Below are positions 12,777-25,825 of a stretch of DNA of 64,000 nucleotides, piece after piece. The notes below the pieces were generated by a model. It was given only the letters and a program-made list of their open reading frames with translations. It made no database searches and was not told the origin of the DNA. The DNA lies in contig OX457052.1 in the NCBI GenBank assembly GCA_949752735.1, forward strand, positions 15,257,668 to 15,321,667, written 5' to 3'. Both the position numbers and the translations under genes were made by a program. Each line of letters starts with the position of its first letter. Position 1 is the stretch's first letter. This stretch comes from Lumbricus terrestris. Taxonomy: Eukaryota; Annelida; Clitellata; Crassiclitellata; Lumbricidae.

Positions 12777-13603
12777 CCTAGGCCTATAGCCACTGTGGCG
12801 AATGTTTAGGCCTACGTCAAACCAAACTATATAGTATATAATTATGGTCTATGGAAAGGTCGATTCCGGAACTGTCCCTGAGAATCCGGGGGTTGAGGGT
12901 TGGTTGGCCAAACCATAGGCGGTTACTGTGTAATGTGTATACAGAAGCCATTTGCAATTCATCGTTCTCCAACTTCTCCTCGGTTGATGGTTTGTCATTG
13001 GTTATTAGTGCACACCAACAGCCAACTAGCCTAATTACCAACCGGATGTGACGGTCTAGTGGTAAAATGACATTTTGACATCATAATTATGAGGTAACCT
13101 AGTAAAACTCATAGGCCTAACAGTCAAATATTGCAGATTGTTGTTCTCTAATAAAATGGGTTAGCCTATCATTGGCCTTATTTTTAAAGCAAGTCACAAA
13201 TTTTAACCCCAGTAAAACAATTATAAGAAATTTAGGTAGGCTATATAGGCATACGTAATGCTCAATCTTTGCAATATACAAGTGAATGTTCTCATATAAA
13301 TAAAATATATAAATATATTTGTATAAATACCACACGTTAAAAATAGACCATCCTGAGACGAGGTCGCTTTGACAAATCGCATTAATTGTGTGAGCATCAA
13401 AACAAGCGGAAAAAAGTCAGAACCTTAATGAATATTTTTTATGGCTTCCTGTTTATAACCTATAAGACTTAATTAGGCTAACACTTTCGCAAATGAAATT
13501 AACTGAACATTACATGGACGACTTGGACGTTCGTTTTGAGTTTTCCATATTGCACTTTACAAAAAGATTTTCGAGTTTTTATTCATTTATTTATTTATCT
13601 ATT

Positions 13604-13692
13604 TCTATAGCGCCCCTTCAAGCTCTCTACTCAGAGGCGTTCTCGACTACAGCGCGGGCACTGCATCGGAGTTTCACGCCGACAGCGTCGCA
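13604..13692 (-). mobile_element. SINE 3' part, antisense
   Basis: AGCGCCCCTTCAAGCTCTCTACTCAGAGGCG.. matches the tail and the 'GTTTCACGCC' body of the SINE at 14210. The head is missing. Confidence 0.75.
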
Positions 13693-14209
13693 CGTGACAC
13701 TGGAGGCAGAAAGACCAAAGACATCCAACAATTAAAAACTGCATAAGGAAATTTGAGAATAATACCATATTGAATACTTAAGCATTGACGAAGCAACATT
13801 GGAGGCCAACTAACTGTCTCTGGCCTGGACCGACTGTTGAGACGTAGGCATCACCAACCCATGATGGGTCTTAGGTCTATTTCGGTTTTATCGTTAAGTC
13901 CAGTTAGAAGCAGAAGACTCAGATTCTGGGACAATTTGTTCCACGCGCGCAATTTAATAGGAAATAGCCTACCAGCTGTGCTCTTCATTAGTGGATGCAT
14001 CGTGTATAATACAGCACAACAGGCGGTGTTATTGAATTTGTTAATTAATGACGCATATAGATTATTTTATTATCATATTTTATTATCATACTCATTCGAA
14101 AAATGTTCATTAATAGCCATGATTAGCATAACCATCTACTGTTCCGGCTGCTATTACCTACATGTACTTTGCCAATATGACCACTTCATTATATCAATGT
14201 CGCGGTGTT

Positions 14210-14438
14210 GGGGCACGGTGGTGTAGTGGTGGCGTCATTGCCTTGAAGCCAGAAGGTTCGAGGTTCGAATCCACCTCAAGTCGCCGCGTAGGGACCTTGA
14301 GCAAGTCCTTCACTCGCAATTGCTTGGGCGCTTTGGCGTGAAACTCCGATGCAGTGTCTGCGCTGTAGTCGGGAGCGCCTCTGAGTAGTGAGCTTGAAGG
14401 GCGCTATAGAAATGGATAAATAAAAAAATGTAAATTTT
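14210..14438 (+). mobile_element. Full-length SINE with tRNA head and LINE-like tail
   Basis: GGGCACGGTGGTGTAGTGGTGGCG supplies box A and AGGTTCGAATCC (14262-14272) box B of an RNA polymerase III promoter. The body has 'GACCTTGAGCAAGTCCTTCAC'. The tail GGGAGCGCCTCTGAGTAGTG..CTTGAAGGGCGCTATAGAAAT is shared with a LINE 3' end (31041-31330), so that LINE is the probable mobilising partner. It ends in an A-rich ATAAATAAAA run. Confidence 0.9.
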
Positions 14439-14825
14439 TATTCTTCTATGACTGCCTACCAACTTATGTGATTATATTATAGGATCATTGGGTATAAGGT
14501 AGCCTATTATGTATAATCCGTTCGCATAGTTTAATCTATCTATCCTTGCACCGTGGCGCCGGCGATTGATATTGCTGGCAGAGATAATAATGGGATCCGC
14601 TGCCATTAGAACGACGTCTCATTGTCTTTTAGGCACGAAGACAATTTATCGACTCAATCATGCATAACGCGCCAACATTAGAAGCAGCCGCTCCTAGTCT
14701 GTTGTTGATGGCAAACCAGAGTAATTATAAAATTTATAATTTATTATCACGATGGTCGTTGATGACGTTGTCATTGATGTCAACGTTTGAACGCTGCAAT
14801 CTATCAATCAATCAATCGTAATTTA

Positions 14826-14975
14826 TATAGCGCCCCTTCAAGGTACCTACTCAGCGGCGCACCCGGTCGAGATCAAGCGAAAAAAGCAGTCTTCAACAGT
14901 TTGTGAAATCGAGAACAGCTTGGGAGGTGTTGCATAGTCAAGGGAAGACCCTTCCACTATAGCTAATTTTTTATT
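14826..14975 (-). mobile_element. LINE 3'-end fragment, antisense
   Basis: The AGCGCCCCTTCAAGGTACCTACTCAG tail is followed by sequence also found at 44215-44420 ('TTGCATAGTCAAGGGAAGACC..TTCCA'). On the minus strand it is a degraded end of a LINE coding region. Confidence 0.75.
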
Positions 14976-14985
14976 TAGCACGGTG

Positions 14986-15333
14986 CATGGGTGGATACAG
15001 AAATTTTCGAAGGGGGCCAACAATTTTTACCTTGGGTCGGGGAAAAATTTCGTTGATCTTTGGCCAAAAAATCTGAGGACGTTTTTCCTTTTTTAGTAAT
15101 CTGGTTGAAAATATAACCAAATTTTCCTGCCGAAATAGCTGACGACCTTTTTAAGTCATTTAATCGACGAAATCTCTTCAATATGTACCATTTGTTTCAA
15201 GCCAAAGCTAAGTAATTAGTTTTTTTTGTCCTATCCTACTTTTCCCGCTGCATTGATTGAAACCTGATGGGGGTGGGCACGTCCTATGCATATTTCTGAT
15301 GGGAGGTCCATGGCAGGATTAGCCCCGCCTCTG
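14986..15333. mobile_element. Degenerate hAT-like MITE, 348 bp
   Basis: Ends CATGGGTGGATACAG / ..GCCCCGCCTCTG are weakly inverted. The flanks GCACGGTG / ACACAGTG match at 6 of 8. Inside are GACGACCTTTTTAAGTCAT and a related GGACG..TTTTTTAGTAATC, diverged forms of the hairpin motif of this MITE group. Confidence 0.55.
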
Positions 15334-18247
15334 ACACAGTGCCTTACCAACGTCTGTTCAAATCTTGCGCCAATCCGACTAACGTGTCTACTAGCAGGTC
15401 ACAGACTGCAGCCTATATATAATGGAACCAGACACAGTTTCTACTTCAAAAGGTCACATTAATCCGCACCTAAGCCACATTCATTTGCAGCCAGTGATAA
15501 CTTTCAATTATCAGACATTTGCTGTGCAACATCGTTCGCACCACACACTGCATTGGCTATTCCGTTGACATTTCGGAAGTAAGACACTATAAGACCTCGT
15601 TCTGCCTGCAATCCCTGCATGCGCAAAGAACACACGGTGGTCTGGCACTGCTGTATACCTTTCGCAAGAATACGGACACAGTACTATACGGTCTGTTAGC
15701 CTAAATACTACACCAAATCCCGCCTACTGGGGTGTTATTATCCAACATGTTGCTATTAGTAACCAGAGTCCCGGCGCTCAAAGACCTTCCGTGGAGACCT
15801 ACAACTGTGAAAACCATATTAAGCCAGCAATATCAGCAGCAGAATGGCAGATTCAGCCGCAAATCTTGGACCACTCGACGCATATATATACGTAATATAT
15901 AGGCCTAATTATATATATAGGCTATATATGTATATATATATATAATTATACGGAGGTCCGTCCTTCATCGGACCCCAATGAAGATAACGAATAAATCAAA
16001 TTCTCTGTGTATATATATACCGGTAGGCTATAGGTTATGAATAGGCCTACATGAGCTAAGCACTAAGCAGTCTAACTAGATGCTTCTGTGGCATGTTACA
16101 AATACCTGTGATCTCTCTTCTATTCATCTTCGAAATAATTAATCGGGCATGCAGATCGGCAAATACCCATGTTTAATCTTACACACGTGTGTAGGCTATA
16201 ATGTACATTATATACGCTTAACATAGTCTAGAACTCTACATAATTATAGGCCCTACAGACCAATGAACTCATTTTAGTAAAACATATGCCTAATAATTGA
16301 TCATCAAACAGCCACTAGTATATAGAGTCTAAGTATGGCTTCACATGCATAGACCATAATTTTTATGGCGTCTTTCTGGTACATCACGAAGATGCCATAA
16401 ACACTTTGTTCAAGTTTTACGCGCCTATAATCGCGCATGTGTTTTCCGAATAAGACCATAGCACTTTTATCTGAGCGTCTAAGATCTATTGCGTGCAATA
16501 TTACAATGAAGATTTGCGATGTAGGGCGATTTATTTCTCTGTAGTACACTATACATACATGTAGGCCCAGGTCTATGTGCAGAATAATAGCGCAGAATTT
16601 TTGGCCAACCGAAGAACAATAGACCTTAGGACCTAAGTCTAGATGAGCACAGAACTTAGATCGAGTATTCACACATTACGAATATTATGATTGCAAACAT
16701 TCGCAAATATTAACGAATAATAAAACTGCCAACGAATATTAAATTCATATCTTCATTCAAGAAATTCTTAATAGGCCTACTTAACTCTCATTTTGTTATT
16801 TATAAAAAAGTTTGGCGTTTTGCTGAATGAATTAGATTAAGCTTACTCGAAATTGAGTTGCGCTACTTAGGCTACGCATAATCATAGACTCCATCAGTAA
16901 CTTTATTAGGTTTATTGTTAAAAACTTAAAAGTCTCTGTAAGACTATACAACCGATGCTGGGTCTGGCCAAAGTGGCCATGCGGCACTCACACGATATCA
17001 CATTCGAGAGTCAATGTTCGTCTGATTACTAACAAGAATTTGTGTAGCCTATATGTTCAGGCGATAAAGAACTTCAAACAATAACATTGCGGTTTTGATG
17101 GTTCACATTAATAACCGTAAACGAATATTCAGGAATATTTAAGAATATTTAAACATTCTAAACATCACGAATAGGCTATTTATGAATATTAAAGTCTCAA
17201 GTCTGCACGGTTTTATGATGTCAACGAATATCTAAGTCTATCTGCGCCGCGACCCCTTTGACGCTTAACCAATAACCACCTGGGATCAACGTTCTCAAGC
17301 GAGAACGTTGAGTCTGCGGTTCTCTTTAAGGGAAATTGCGCAAAAATCGTCCCTATATTTATATAGACCAGCTTAAAAGCTCCACGAAACGAGACAAACT
17401 CCGGAGCAACAACCATTACAAGCCGACTTGCCTCTGAAAGCTAGAATTTTTATGTAATCTGAAAGCAGTTTATTTTTCAACCCTGGATTACGATATAGCT
17501 TAAGCTTTTAAGAGGTCCGTCCAATTACCTTGTTGGCGATGAAACTGTGCCTCGTCTCATAAACGCAGTCTCGAATGAAGGGGTATATAATTATAGGCTA
17601 ACTGCTTCAGCGGACACCTTGAACATTGTTTACTAACAGATGAGATCGGTTCTCTTATTACTATGCTCCAAAATCATTGAGGCCACCATGGACTACTCTT
17701 ACGGACAACCCTTTTGACTCAACGCATTTGATCCCGATCTATGGTAACTCGACCCGGACCACCACGGACTACTCTCACGGACAACCCTTCTAACGCAACG
17801 CAACGCTCGTGAATAAGCCGGTGCCCCGCGCTTGGCTTTCCAGTGGCGCTTTAGAAATTAGGAGATTACGATTACGACGATTACGAGGCTATCATCTTCA
17901 TAGCGTCGTATGTTGAAAATGTCTTTATAGGCCTTGATGTAGGCTATTTATCCAGACTTCTACTCACTCACCAACGCTAGAAATCGAAGTGGACTAAGAA
18001 TAGACCCATACAATAATAATGTTCTGTCAGTATCTTTAACAAACTGGCAATCAAACAAACAAACTGTTGAGGATTGAGCGCCCTCGAAAGATCTTGTGAT
18101 TCTGTATACGTACATTCCGCTATGTCACATTTAGAATTATAGGCCTATTCCTACCGATAGGCTACCTAGCCCTACCTAGTCTTAATAGTCGAAGACCGAC
18201 GTGCTTCTTGATACCTTGCAACCATCCGTAAATGTAAATAGTTTATG
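15334..18247. other. No gene recognised; AT-rich, small local repeats
   Basis: Mostly unique AT-rich sequence. A TA-rich patch lies at 15885-15950. A diverged ~75-bp direct repeat is at 17675-17815 (ACCATGGACTACTCTTACGG.. and ACCACGGACTACTCTCACGG..). A 122-codon minus frame (16672-16304) has no recognisable features. At 17811-17880 is a dispersed-repeat 3' end ending in (GATTAC)n, with an inverted partner at 49428-49497. Confidence 0.6.
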
Positions 18248-18256
18248 CGTTTTTAC

Positions 18257-20902
18257 GGTGACAGGACAATTACCCCCTGGACAATTACCCCCCGGACAAT
18301 TACCCCCGGACAATTACCCCCGGGGACAATTACCCCCCGGACAATTACCCCCCGGACAACTACCCCCTGTGCCAATTACCCCCCGGACAACTACCCCCCG
18401 TGCCAATTACCCCCCGGACAATTACCCCCCGTACCAATTACCTCCCGGACAATTACCCCCACGCCAATAAAGAAGTCTATGTCATGTTCATCTATTTTCG
18501 CACTCAACGAAACGACACCATTTGCTAAATTCTTTTGTTTCACATAAATAAAACCTTCGAAACTAAGTTTATCTTTCCCTCTCTCAGATTTATAAAATTC
18601 CATCATGACGAGATATGGATAAATTAAGCAGACTGTGAGTATTGCATTGAATGGTCAGCTAAATTTTATGCAAGAGTGTACAGGTAACGTATGCCTGAGA
18701 GCGAGATAAACAGGTACATAGAGAACGACAGAGAGAGGAACAGAGAGGCATGGACTCCATGGAGTGCTAGAAGGAGGCATGTACGCAGATAGATGAGAAA
18801 TAATGGTAGTTGAGCAAGGAGTGTGTATAAGTGTGTACAATAAGTATTGTAGAGTGAGCCAATGAAGAAAGTTGTCTACATAGCAATGTTATTCAAGTTA
18901 ACTAAAACTAAAACTGAATTGAAGTTAACTGAAAAGTTCCATTTGAGTTAACTGAGACTAAAACTAAAACTGAAAAGTTCTGAAAACTGAAACTAAAACT
19001 AAACTGAAAAGTTTAAAACTTAAACTAAAACTAAACTTGAAAGTTGAAAACTGAATTAATTTGTCTGTGTGGCGCACAAACCAAATGGCAGAAATGTTTG
19101 CAACTGTTAGCAGCGCACGGTCTGAATGGCGCAGATGCCTGACTGAGCAATAGCTGCAATGTGTCAAGCAAACATCTGGTCTAATCCTTTCTCTATCGGC
19201 TTTCTCTATGTGGTCAGTCTATAGTAAAATGCAGTCAACCATGAAGATCGGCTGTGGGCCTGTGGCCAGTGACAAGATAGGGATGTGTATAATTAATTTG
19301 ATAACAATGGCGTCAGATAAACAGTCTGACATTGATTAGTTATTGTTACGGATGGCTGGACACCGCTGACCATGGGGCCACCGAAGTTAGTTACAGGTGT
19401 AGACCCTATTTGAAGCATGGTCCGTGTATGGCAAGAGTATGAATATTTGAACTTCGCCTGTATAGATACATCGTACAACAGGCCTGCGGATCACATGCAT
19501 ATGTCTATATACATATAGACAATGGCCTACATGCAAGGTTCTTTCAATACACGATCTTGATAAACTTGTGTCCATAGCCTACCTATGAGGATTAAATGAC
19601 CAGCATATAATTATGTTTGATGTTTGACACCTCAATGGACTTGACCATGGCATAGGACACAGGTTAGATACATCAAGCATGTTATTGATCAAGATGTTTA
19701 TAGATAAGGCAAATGAAGATAGAAATAGACGACGTGTCTGTTGGTTGTGATGACAGTGATGATGGAATTGGCTAATTAATTCCATGAGACACACTAGACA
19801 TGGACACAAAGAATGTTGAACTAGATCAAAATGTCTGTTGGTCTTCAAAATTCTATGTTAAAAATTTTATGTGCAATTTATTATGACTTTCTTACTGATT
19901 TTGTCGTATAGTCTGGCACAGAGTTTTTTTAAAATTAGTATCTAAAACACTTTTCAAAGCCAAGTATTTTATACTTGTAGCCTATTTCTAATACTTTTGT
20001 AATAAAGTGTTTTACCTGTATTTTAAATACTTTTGTGATCAAGTATTAATATACTGATACTCAAAATACTTTTAAAAAGTATTTTCCCTATGACTGGCCT
20101 TATACACAGAATTCAGCAGTATGGACATAATTACTTTTAGTAAGCTTGATTTAAGTTTCTGCGCCAGCATTGCAGGCAAATGTTAAAAGTTTTCAGTTTG
20201 TGAGGTTTCATTGCTCTGAAATTAAATCAGATTAGTGTTGCTTTAGAGCGATGAGTGTTTTTGATACGAAACATGTAGTGGAGTGCTTCAAACTGCAGCT
20301 CAATCACATGAAGACATGAATTTAGCTAATTCTATTACTCTTGCTAATAAAAAATGAATGTCGTTAATTAAAAAATTCCTTCTGGCGAAAGTTTACAAAA
20401 CTTAATTAAAACTGAAAAGTTATGAAAACTGAAACTAAAACTAAAACTGAAAAGATCTGAAAACTTAAACTAAAACTAAACTGAAAAGTTAAAACAAAAC
20501 TAAAACTAAAACTGAAACTAAAAAGTAAATTGAAACTTAAATAACACTGCTACATAGTAAAGTTACTTTAGGATAGGCTGAAGGTCTGAAAAATACGTGA
20601 CACCATGACCATGAGAATGTTCGTTCCCTTTACGAAGATACGAGTGGGAGAACAAGCTCACACTGTGCCACGGGGGGTAGTTGTCCGGGGGGATTGGTAT
20701 GGGGGGTAATTGTCCGGGGGGTAATTGGCACGGGGGGTAGTTGTCCGGGGGGTAATTGGCACGGGGGGTAGTTGTCCGGGGGGTAATTGGCACGGGGGGT
20801 AGTTGTCCGGGGGGTAATTGTCCTAGGGGGTAATTGTCCAGGGGGTAATTGTCGGGGGTAATTGTCCGGGGGGTAATTGTCCAGGGGTAGTTGCCCTAGA
20901 CC
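18257..20902. mobile_element. Fold-back transposon with tandem-repeat inverted termini, 2.65 kb
   Basis: Left (18263-18465) and right (about 20660-20896) termini are arrays of a 15-bp unit, GGACAATTACCCCCC, in opposite orientation. The outermost bases GGT..CAA.TACCCC are inverted. A perfect 9-bp direct repeat CGTTTTTAC flanks the whole (18248-18256 and 20903-20911). The interior holds two direct arrays of AACTAAAACTGAAAAGTT-like units (about 18898-19055 and 20398-20545) and an AAGTATTTT-rich palindromic block (19950-20085). No transposase frame was recognised. The architecture resembles Drosophila FB and sea-urchin TU elements; that assignment rests on structure. Confidence 0.8.
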
Positions 20903-20911
20903 CGTTTTTAC

Positions 20912-22000
20912 ATTACGTAATTCTGTGTTCTATTTCGAGGAAAGGTCTCGGCATATTCCTACATGCATGTACATTACGGAATGCGAATTTCGTCGGATTG
21001 AATATAATTTAATTGATAGTCTAGGCCCTATGTAACAGAATTCCGACACAACTGCATTCCACGTCATCGTCCACTGCATCCTTGAGGCATCCTGTCAATA
21101 CGCACGGCAGTGCAAATCCCTTCTATGCAGTCCTCGGGTGTTCTGGATCTTTAGGCGATTTGCAAGGGCGCAGAAATCTCTCCGGCTTAATTTACCAACC
21201 CCCAAACGATTGCTGAAGTATCGTACCGTGGACAGAATGACCGGTTTACTCTTTCCTGCTCCAGTCGTTCCATGTTTATTTCATATTATTATCGTGAAAT
21301 TGCTAGGATATTAAATCAGAAATCGGCGCAGTCGGCGGCGATTGCGGCAGTGTCGACGTGGACGGTAGCTTCGGCGGCGGTGATGGGTGGCCGCGGGCGG
21401 GCAGGGCGACCTCTCCGGCAGTGAACGTGGGGGACGGACCGACAAACCTCCCGTTAATTTATCCATGGTACCGGTTCAGCTCGTGGGAATTGTACGTTTA
21501 GGTCGTTTTAGATGGACGGAAGGTGGAGATCAATAGTTGTGAGACGATGACAGATCGAACTGCAGCTGTCGGGTGAAGGGATTGAATTTGTCGTCCGTCC
21601 CCGAATTGGGTCGAGAATTTCGAGTTGGGTGCAATTTAGATCGGCGTATGGTTTATGGTGAGAAGTTCACACGCTCGTGATATCTCACAGTGGGCGTCTA
21701 GTTTTAATTTTACTTCATGGTGTATTAATTCGCTAATAATCTAATTGTTGTCATTTGTACTTTCTTGCATAAATCCCGATCGTGCGCTCGGATCTATCCT
21801 GATAATCTTCTCATTAACTCTTTTCGCAGATAATTGAAAGACGCCGGGGAGTCAGACGCCGCAACTTCAGATTTCTCATTGGTTATCAGAAATGAACAGT
21901 AGGCTATTTTCCGCTTTTGTCATTGATTGTGTACATGGTTAAAATATGCTGGTGCAAAGTTTTCAAAGACACAATCATAATTATTATAGACATGATTATT
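20912..22000. other. No gene recognised; GC-rich CpG-dense patch at about 21310-21460
   Basis: Against AT-rich flanks, 21310-21460 is rich in CGGCGG and GTCGACG motifs and could be a promoter or a 5' exon. No convincing open frame with splice sites follows. Confidence 0.3.
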
Positions 22001-24120
22001 ATGGCTGTGTATATTCAAATCTATTATAAAGATTTCTAGAGCGCCACAATCCTAAAGACTGGGGTGTTAAAATCCCCAACCCCCGGCAATTCTCACCCTG
22101 GAAAGGCAATCGATAGAATTATTCAAGCACGTCCAGCAGAAGACAGGCGTATATCCATTATATATGCACAGAATACATCTAATAATTATATATATAATAA
22201 GGATGATGTTTTTAACAATCATGTTTCATTGACGATCATTTCACAAAAATTTCCTGTGCACCTAGGTGCAGTTGGGAGTACGTTGAAAATAGACAGACAA
22301 GATGCCTACACGTTCATCTAATTAGCTAATTATAGTTAATTCAATGAGCTATTCCTGGCGCCAATTTCACCCGCATGCATGGGGTCCTGACAAAATATAC
22401 CGTCACACCAGACATCCATTTCGGAACGGACTGGGTGGCAAAACACAGAGATGCCTTATAAAATTTCATTCTAAGTATAGACCTTCGCAGCTACTTCTTG
22501 ATTTGACATCAACTAAATATAGAGCTATTTAACCAGCGCAAATTTTTTATTTGCTGCTTGTGCTCAGCAAGCGAAGCCATAGTAGTTAACCAACATATGA
22601 GTAATTAACTGTGTGTCGCAAGGAATTATAATTATATAGTTGCTCTTTTAGTAAGACAGTAATAATTATTGTAAGCATCTCATATGCATCCATGTACGCA
22701 TGTATGTATCTATTTGTGAATTTGCATTTAAATGTGTGCATGTACATGTACCTCAGTTTGTACATGTGTATTGTGTATGCATGCATAGCCTATACGCACA
22801 ATGCAGCTATTTATGTATGATTGTATGTAGGCGTGTATGAAACTATGCATGTAAGTGTCTGTGTCTCTGTCTGTTTAAATGTCTGCCTTCCTATCTGCCT
22901 GTCTGTCTATCCGTCTATATTTGTCTGTCTGTATGTCTGTATGTCTAGTTAAGTTTTGATGTACACTCATGTTTCAATACTATGTCTGCCATAATTTACT
23001 TCGTGTTTCAGGTGCCCCACTAGCGGAACCCATGGCAAGTTCCTTAGGGTCATGTCCTTTTGGTCCCTTGTAAATTGATTAACTCCGCCACTGGTTGTTC
23101 TAATCTCTGTTAGTGCCAGTCCCAAGCCTGGATAGGCTAAAGGAGGAGGGCGACAATAATCATCTTTGATATGGCAGTGTCGTTAAGCATGCAACAAGCG
23201 TGTAAATAGCTTGTGTTCTACTGTACTTGTGCTTTTTCGATGTCAATACTGTTATACTCGGGTGCAAATAAAATTTATGGCTATGGTTAATTTTATGGTT
23301 ATGCGCGCCTACAGATGGTCGGACATGAATACATGGGCAATTGGCATGTGTGCCCCGGTGTGCATGCAACCCCATGTGCATGTAGGCTAGATACAATGGT
23401 GTGGTTCGACATAATATTATGGACATAGGCTAATGCTGTTCCGACTACACCCCCACATATTTATGTGACCTATGTTGCCCATGCAGACTCGATTTGGAAC
23501 AGCAACAGAGCATAATTATGTGCGAAATGACGGAAATGTCTTCCATATGAAATGTTGTTCAGGTATAATTGGCCCCAGGCTATTGCCAGTAGATCTAACG
23601 TGTTGTCTTAATAACAACAATATAGATGAAGTACAACGCTGCTGTAAGTAAAAAATAGAAGAGCTGCAATAAAGAAAAAAAGGTTATTTTGATAGATTAA
23701 TTCGGTCAGCGACCACAGCCATAAAATGCATAAACGACATTTTTAAGGGAAAAAATCCTCGAACTGAAAAATTGACGATATAGGTTAATCATCTTATGTA
23801 AATAGACCGGAATATGTATATAATTCTACAATAATTGGAGAATTCCTCTAACAGCATAAGACCCTGTTTCGCATCTTCTTTTTGTAATTGAAAATTCATT
23901 TTTATAAATTATAGATTTGCTTGCAGTGACCAAGCCAGCTTTAAAATTTCGGCAGTTAATTCGTGTCATGAATCATGGGAGATATTGAGCAGGTCAAAGA
24001 AATAGAATGTTAAGAAGATATTTAAAATTCCAAAGATTTTTTTGCAATTCAAAAAGCAGGTCAAGAGTAAAATAGCCAGGAGGTGAAATGATCAGGTCGA
24101 GACAGAGAGACCTCTGGTGT
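22000..24120. other. No gene recognised
   Basis: AT-rich sequence with a degenerate TCTG/TATG-rich run at 22850-22950. At about 23095-23150 there is an antisense copy of a dispersed motif (CCTCCTTTATCCAGGCTTGG on the minus strand) seen again near 42715 and 63495. Confidence 0.55.
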
Positions 24121-24131
24121 TGCGCCGTCAC

Positions 24132-25365
24132 CAAAGCTCGAGGGTACGCGTACCCTAAAATAGAATACGTTAAATTTCTTACGGCACATGATATTGCGCG
24201 CGTCAACGCTGCCCTAAAAAAGGCTCGTCGATGGCAAATCTCTGAGAAGATTCATACAGTGGAAGAGCTGATTGCTCGAGCAGACAAGAAGCTCTTCAAG
24301 AGAGCTCAATTCTTTGGCCATTGCATTCACCAGCTCCTGCCACCTCTTCGGGAGGACAAGTATCAACTTCGCAAGAGAGGACATCCTTTCCTGTTGCCTC
24401 TCGTTAAAACAAATTTGTTTAAAAACAGTTTCATTAACAGATGCATTTATAATTATATTTAGATACAAGCTAACATGATTTTAATTGCTGTTCTCTATCA
24501 TAGTTAGATATTTGTATGTATTCGTTTTTGTTATACAATGTAATGCATGTGCGCTTGACATATGCAAATAAAGGCTACTTACTTACTTACTTACTTAAAA
24601 TACGTACGTACCTTTCAAAAAATAGAATACGCGTATGGTACGTACCATACATGTGCACGAAAATTTTGTTTATGGCTTACTCGGTGACCCATAACCTAAA
24701 TGTACGTATACATGCAGTCAACAGTATGCATGTGTCATTGAAATCTGTGTTTCCGGTAGCGTAACAGTAAGTTTGATTCGATAAATTCTTTTGTTATAAT
24801 TAATTGAATGCAACTTTTCAACCTTTTCAACCTTGGAGTTGAACTTTTAAGTGCTGCAGCAGAACTGAGCCGACTGACTGACATTAATTAGTGCATTAAG
24901 AGCATTAATGTATGCTGGATAAACATGGGTATAAAATATAGCATTGCAGCAATGCACTACGCTGTATACTTGGCTGTAATAATTTATTGTTTGCTTAAAA
25001 TAAAGTAGTATCTTCGTTTAATTTCACGGTAAGACGATCAGGGTGACAGAACGCACCAAGTTACATGTCGGAGATATAAAATAATACACAGAAATAATAA
25101 TAAAGCTTATAGTAATAATAATTAAATAAAGTTGCGGCAGCCATGGGCTTGCATCCGTCCGTTACGTTGTTGATGTTAAACTAGACAGTTGATGTTGAAT
25201 TACTGCCATTGATCAGGATAAGCCCAAAAGTGTGCATTATTATAATGAGCTATGACGAGGTCAACGTATTTTATTATTGTTTACGTACCCTAAAATAGGG
25301 TACGTTAAAATACGTACGTACCTTTCACAAAATAGAATACGTACGGTACGTACCCTCGAGCTTTG
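24132..25365. mobile_element. TIR transposon of 1.23 kb carrying a nested LINE
   Basis: Perfect 17-bp inverted ends CAAAGCTCGAGGGTACG. Perfect flanking 8-bp duplication GCCGTCAC (24124-24131 and 25366-25373). Internal GTACG-rich short palindromes and 'CCTAAAATAG.GTACGTTAAA' occur near both ends. The LINE at about 24172-24596 splits the left copy of that motif. The 8-bp duplication fits hAT-like elements, though the ends are unusual. No transposase seen. Confidence 0.85.
24172..24596 (+). mobile_element. LINE 3' end (CR1-like) with (ACTT)n tail
   Basis: An open frame ends with 'QLLPPLREDKYQLRKRGHPF' followed by 'NSFINRCIY', the typical C-terminus of CR1-like LINE polyproteins. It is followed by a short 3' UTR with AATAAA and a (TTAC)n tail (24580-24595), the kind of short tandem 3' end CR1/L2 LINEs carry. 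Strongly 5' truncated, no catalytic domain. Confidence 0.85.
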
Positions 25366-25539
25366 GCCGTCACTGTTTGCTAGATTTTTCTTCAGAGGAT
25401 GAATTTATAATTTTTTAGAGCAGTGTCGGTGAATAGAGCATCATGAGTCGTGTAGTAAATGCAGTGCCGCGACAAATAGGATTTATAATAGATGGACAGA
25501 TAGACAGACGGACAGATAGATATAGAGACACACAGCCAG

Positions 25540-25765
<226 letters not shown>

Positions 25766-25825
25766 CCCTGTCCATGATTTTTCAATTCTGACGCGAAAAG
25801 GAGTACCGTCGGCAGATTGATGAAT

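Noticed and set aside
13837..14226. 129-codon plus frame
   Set aside because: It runs into the SINE head at its 3' end, has no recognisable features and no splice support.
14262..14272. Genuine tRNA gene
   Set aside because: Box A and B are present but no cloverleaf closes with an acceptor stem, and the sequence continues into a SINE body; same for 9830-9850 and 56468-56488.
16304..16672. 122-codon minus frame
   Set aside because: No family resemblance and biased, AT-driven composition; likely chance.
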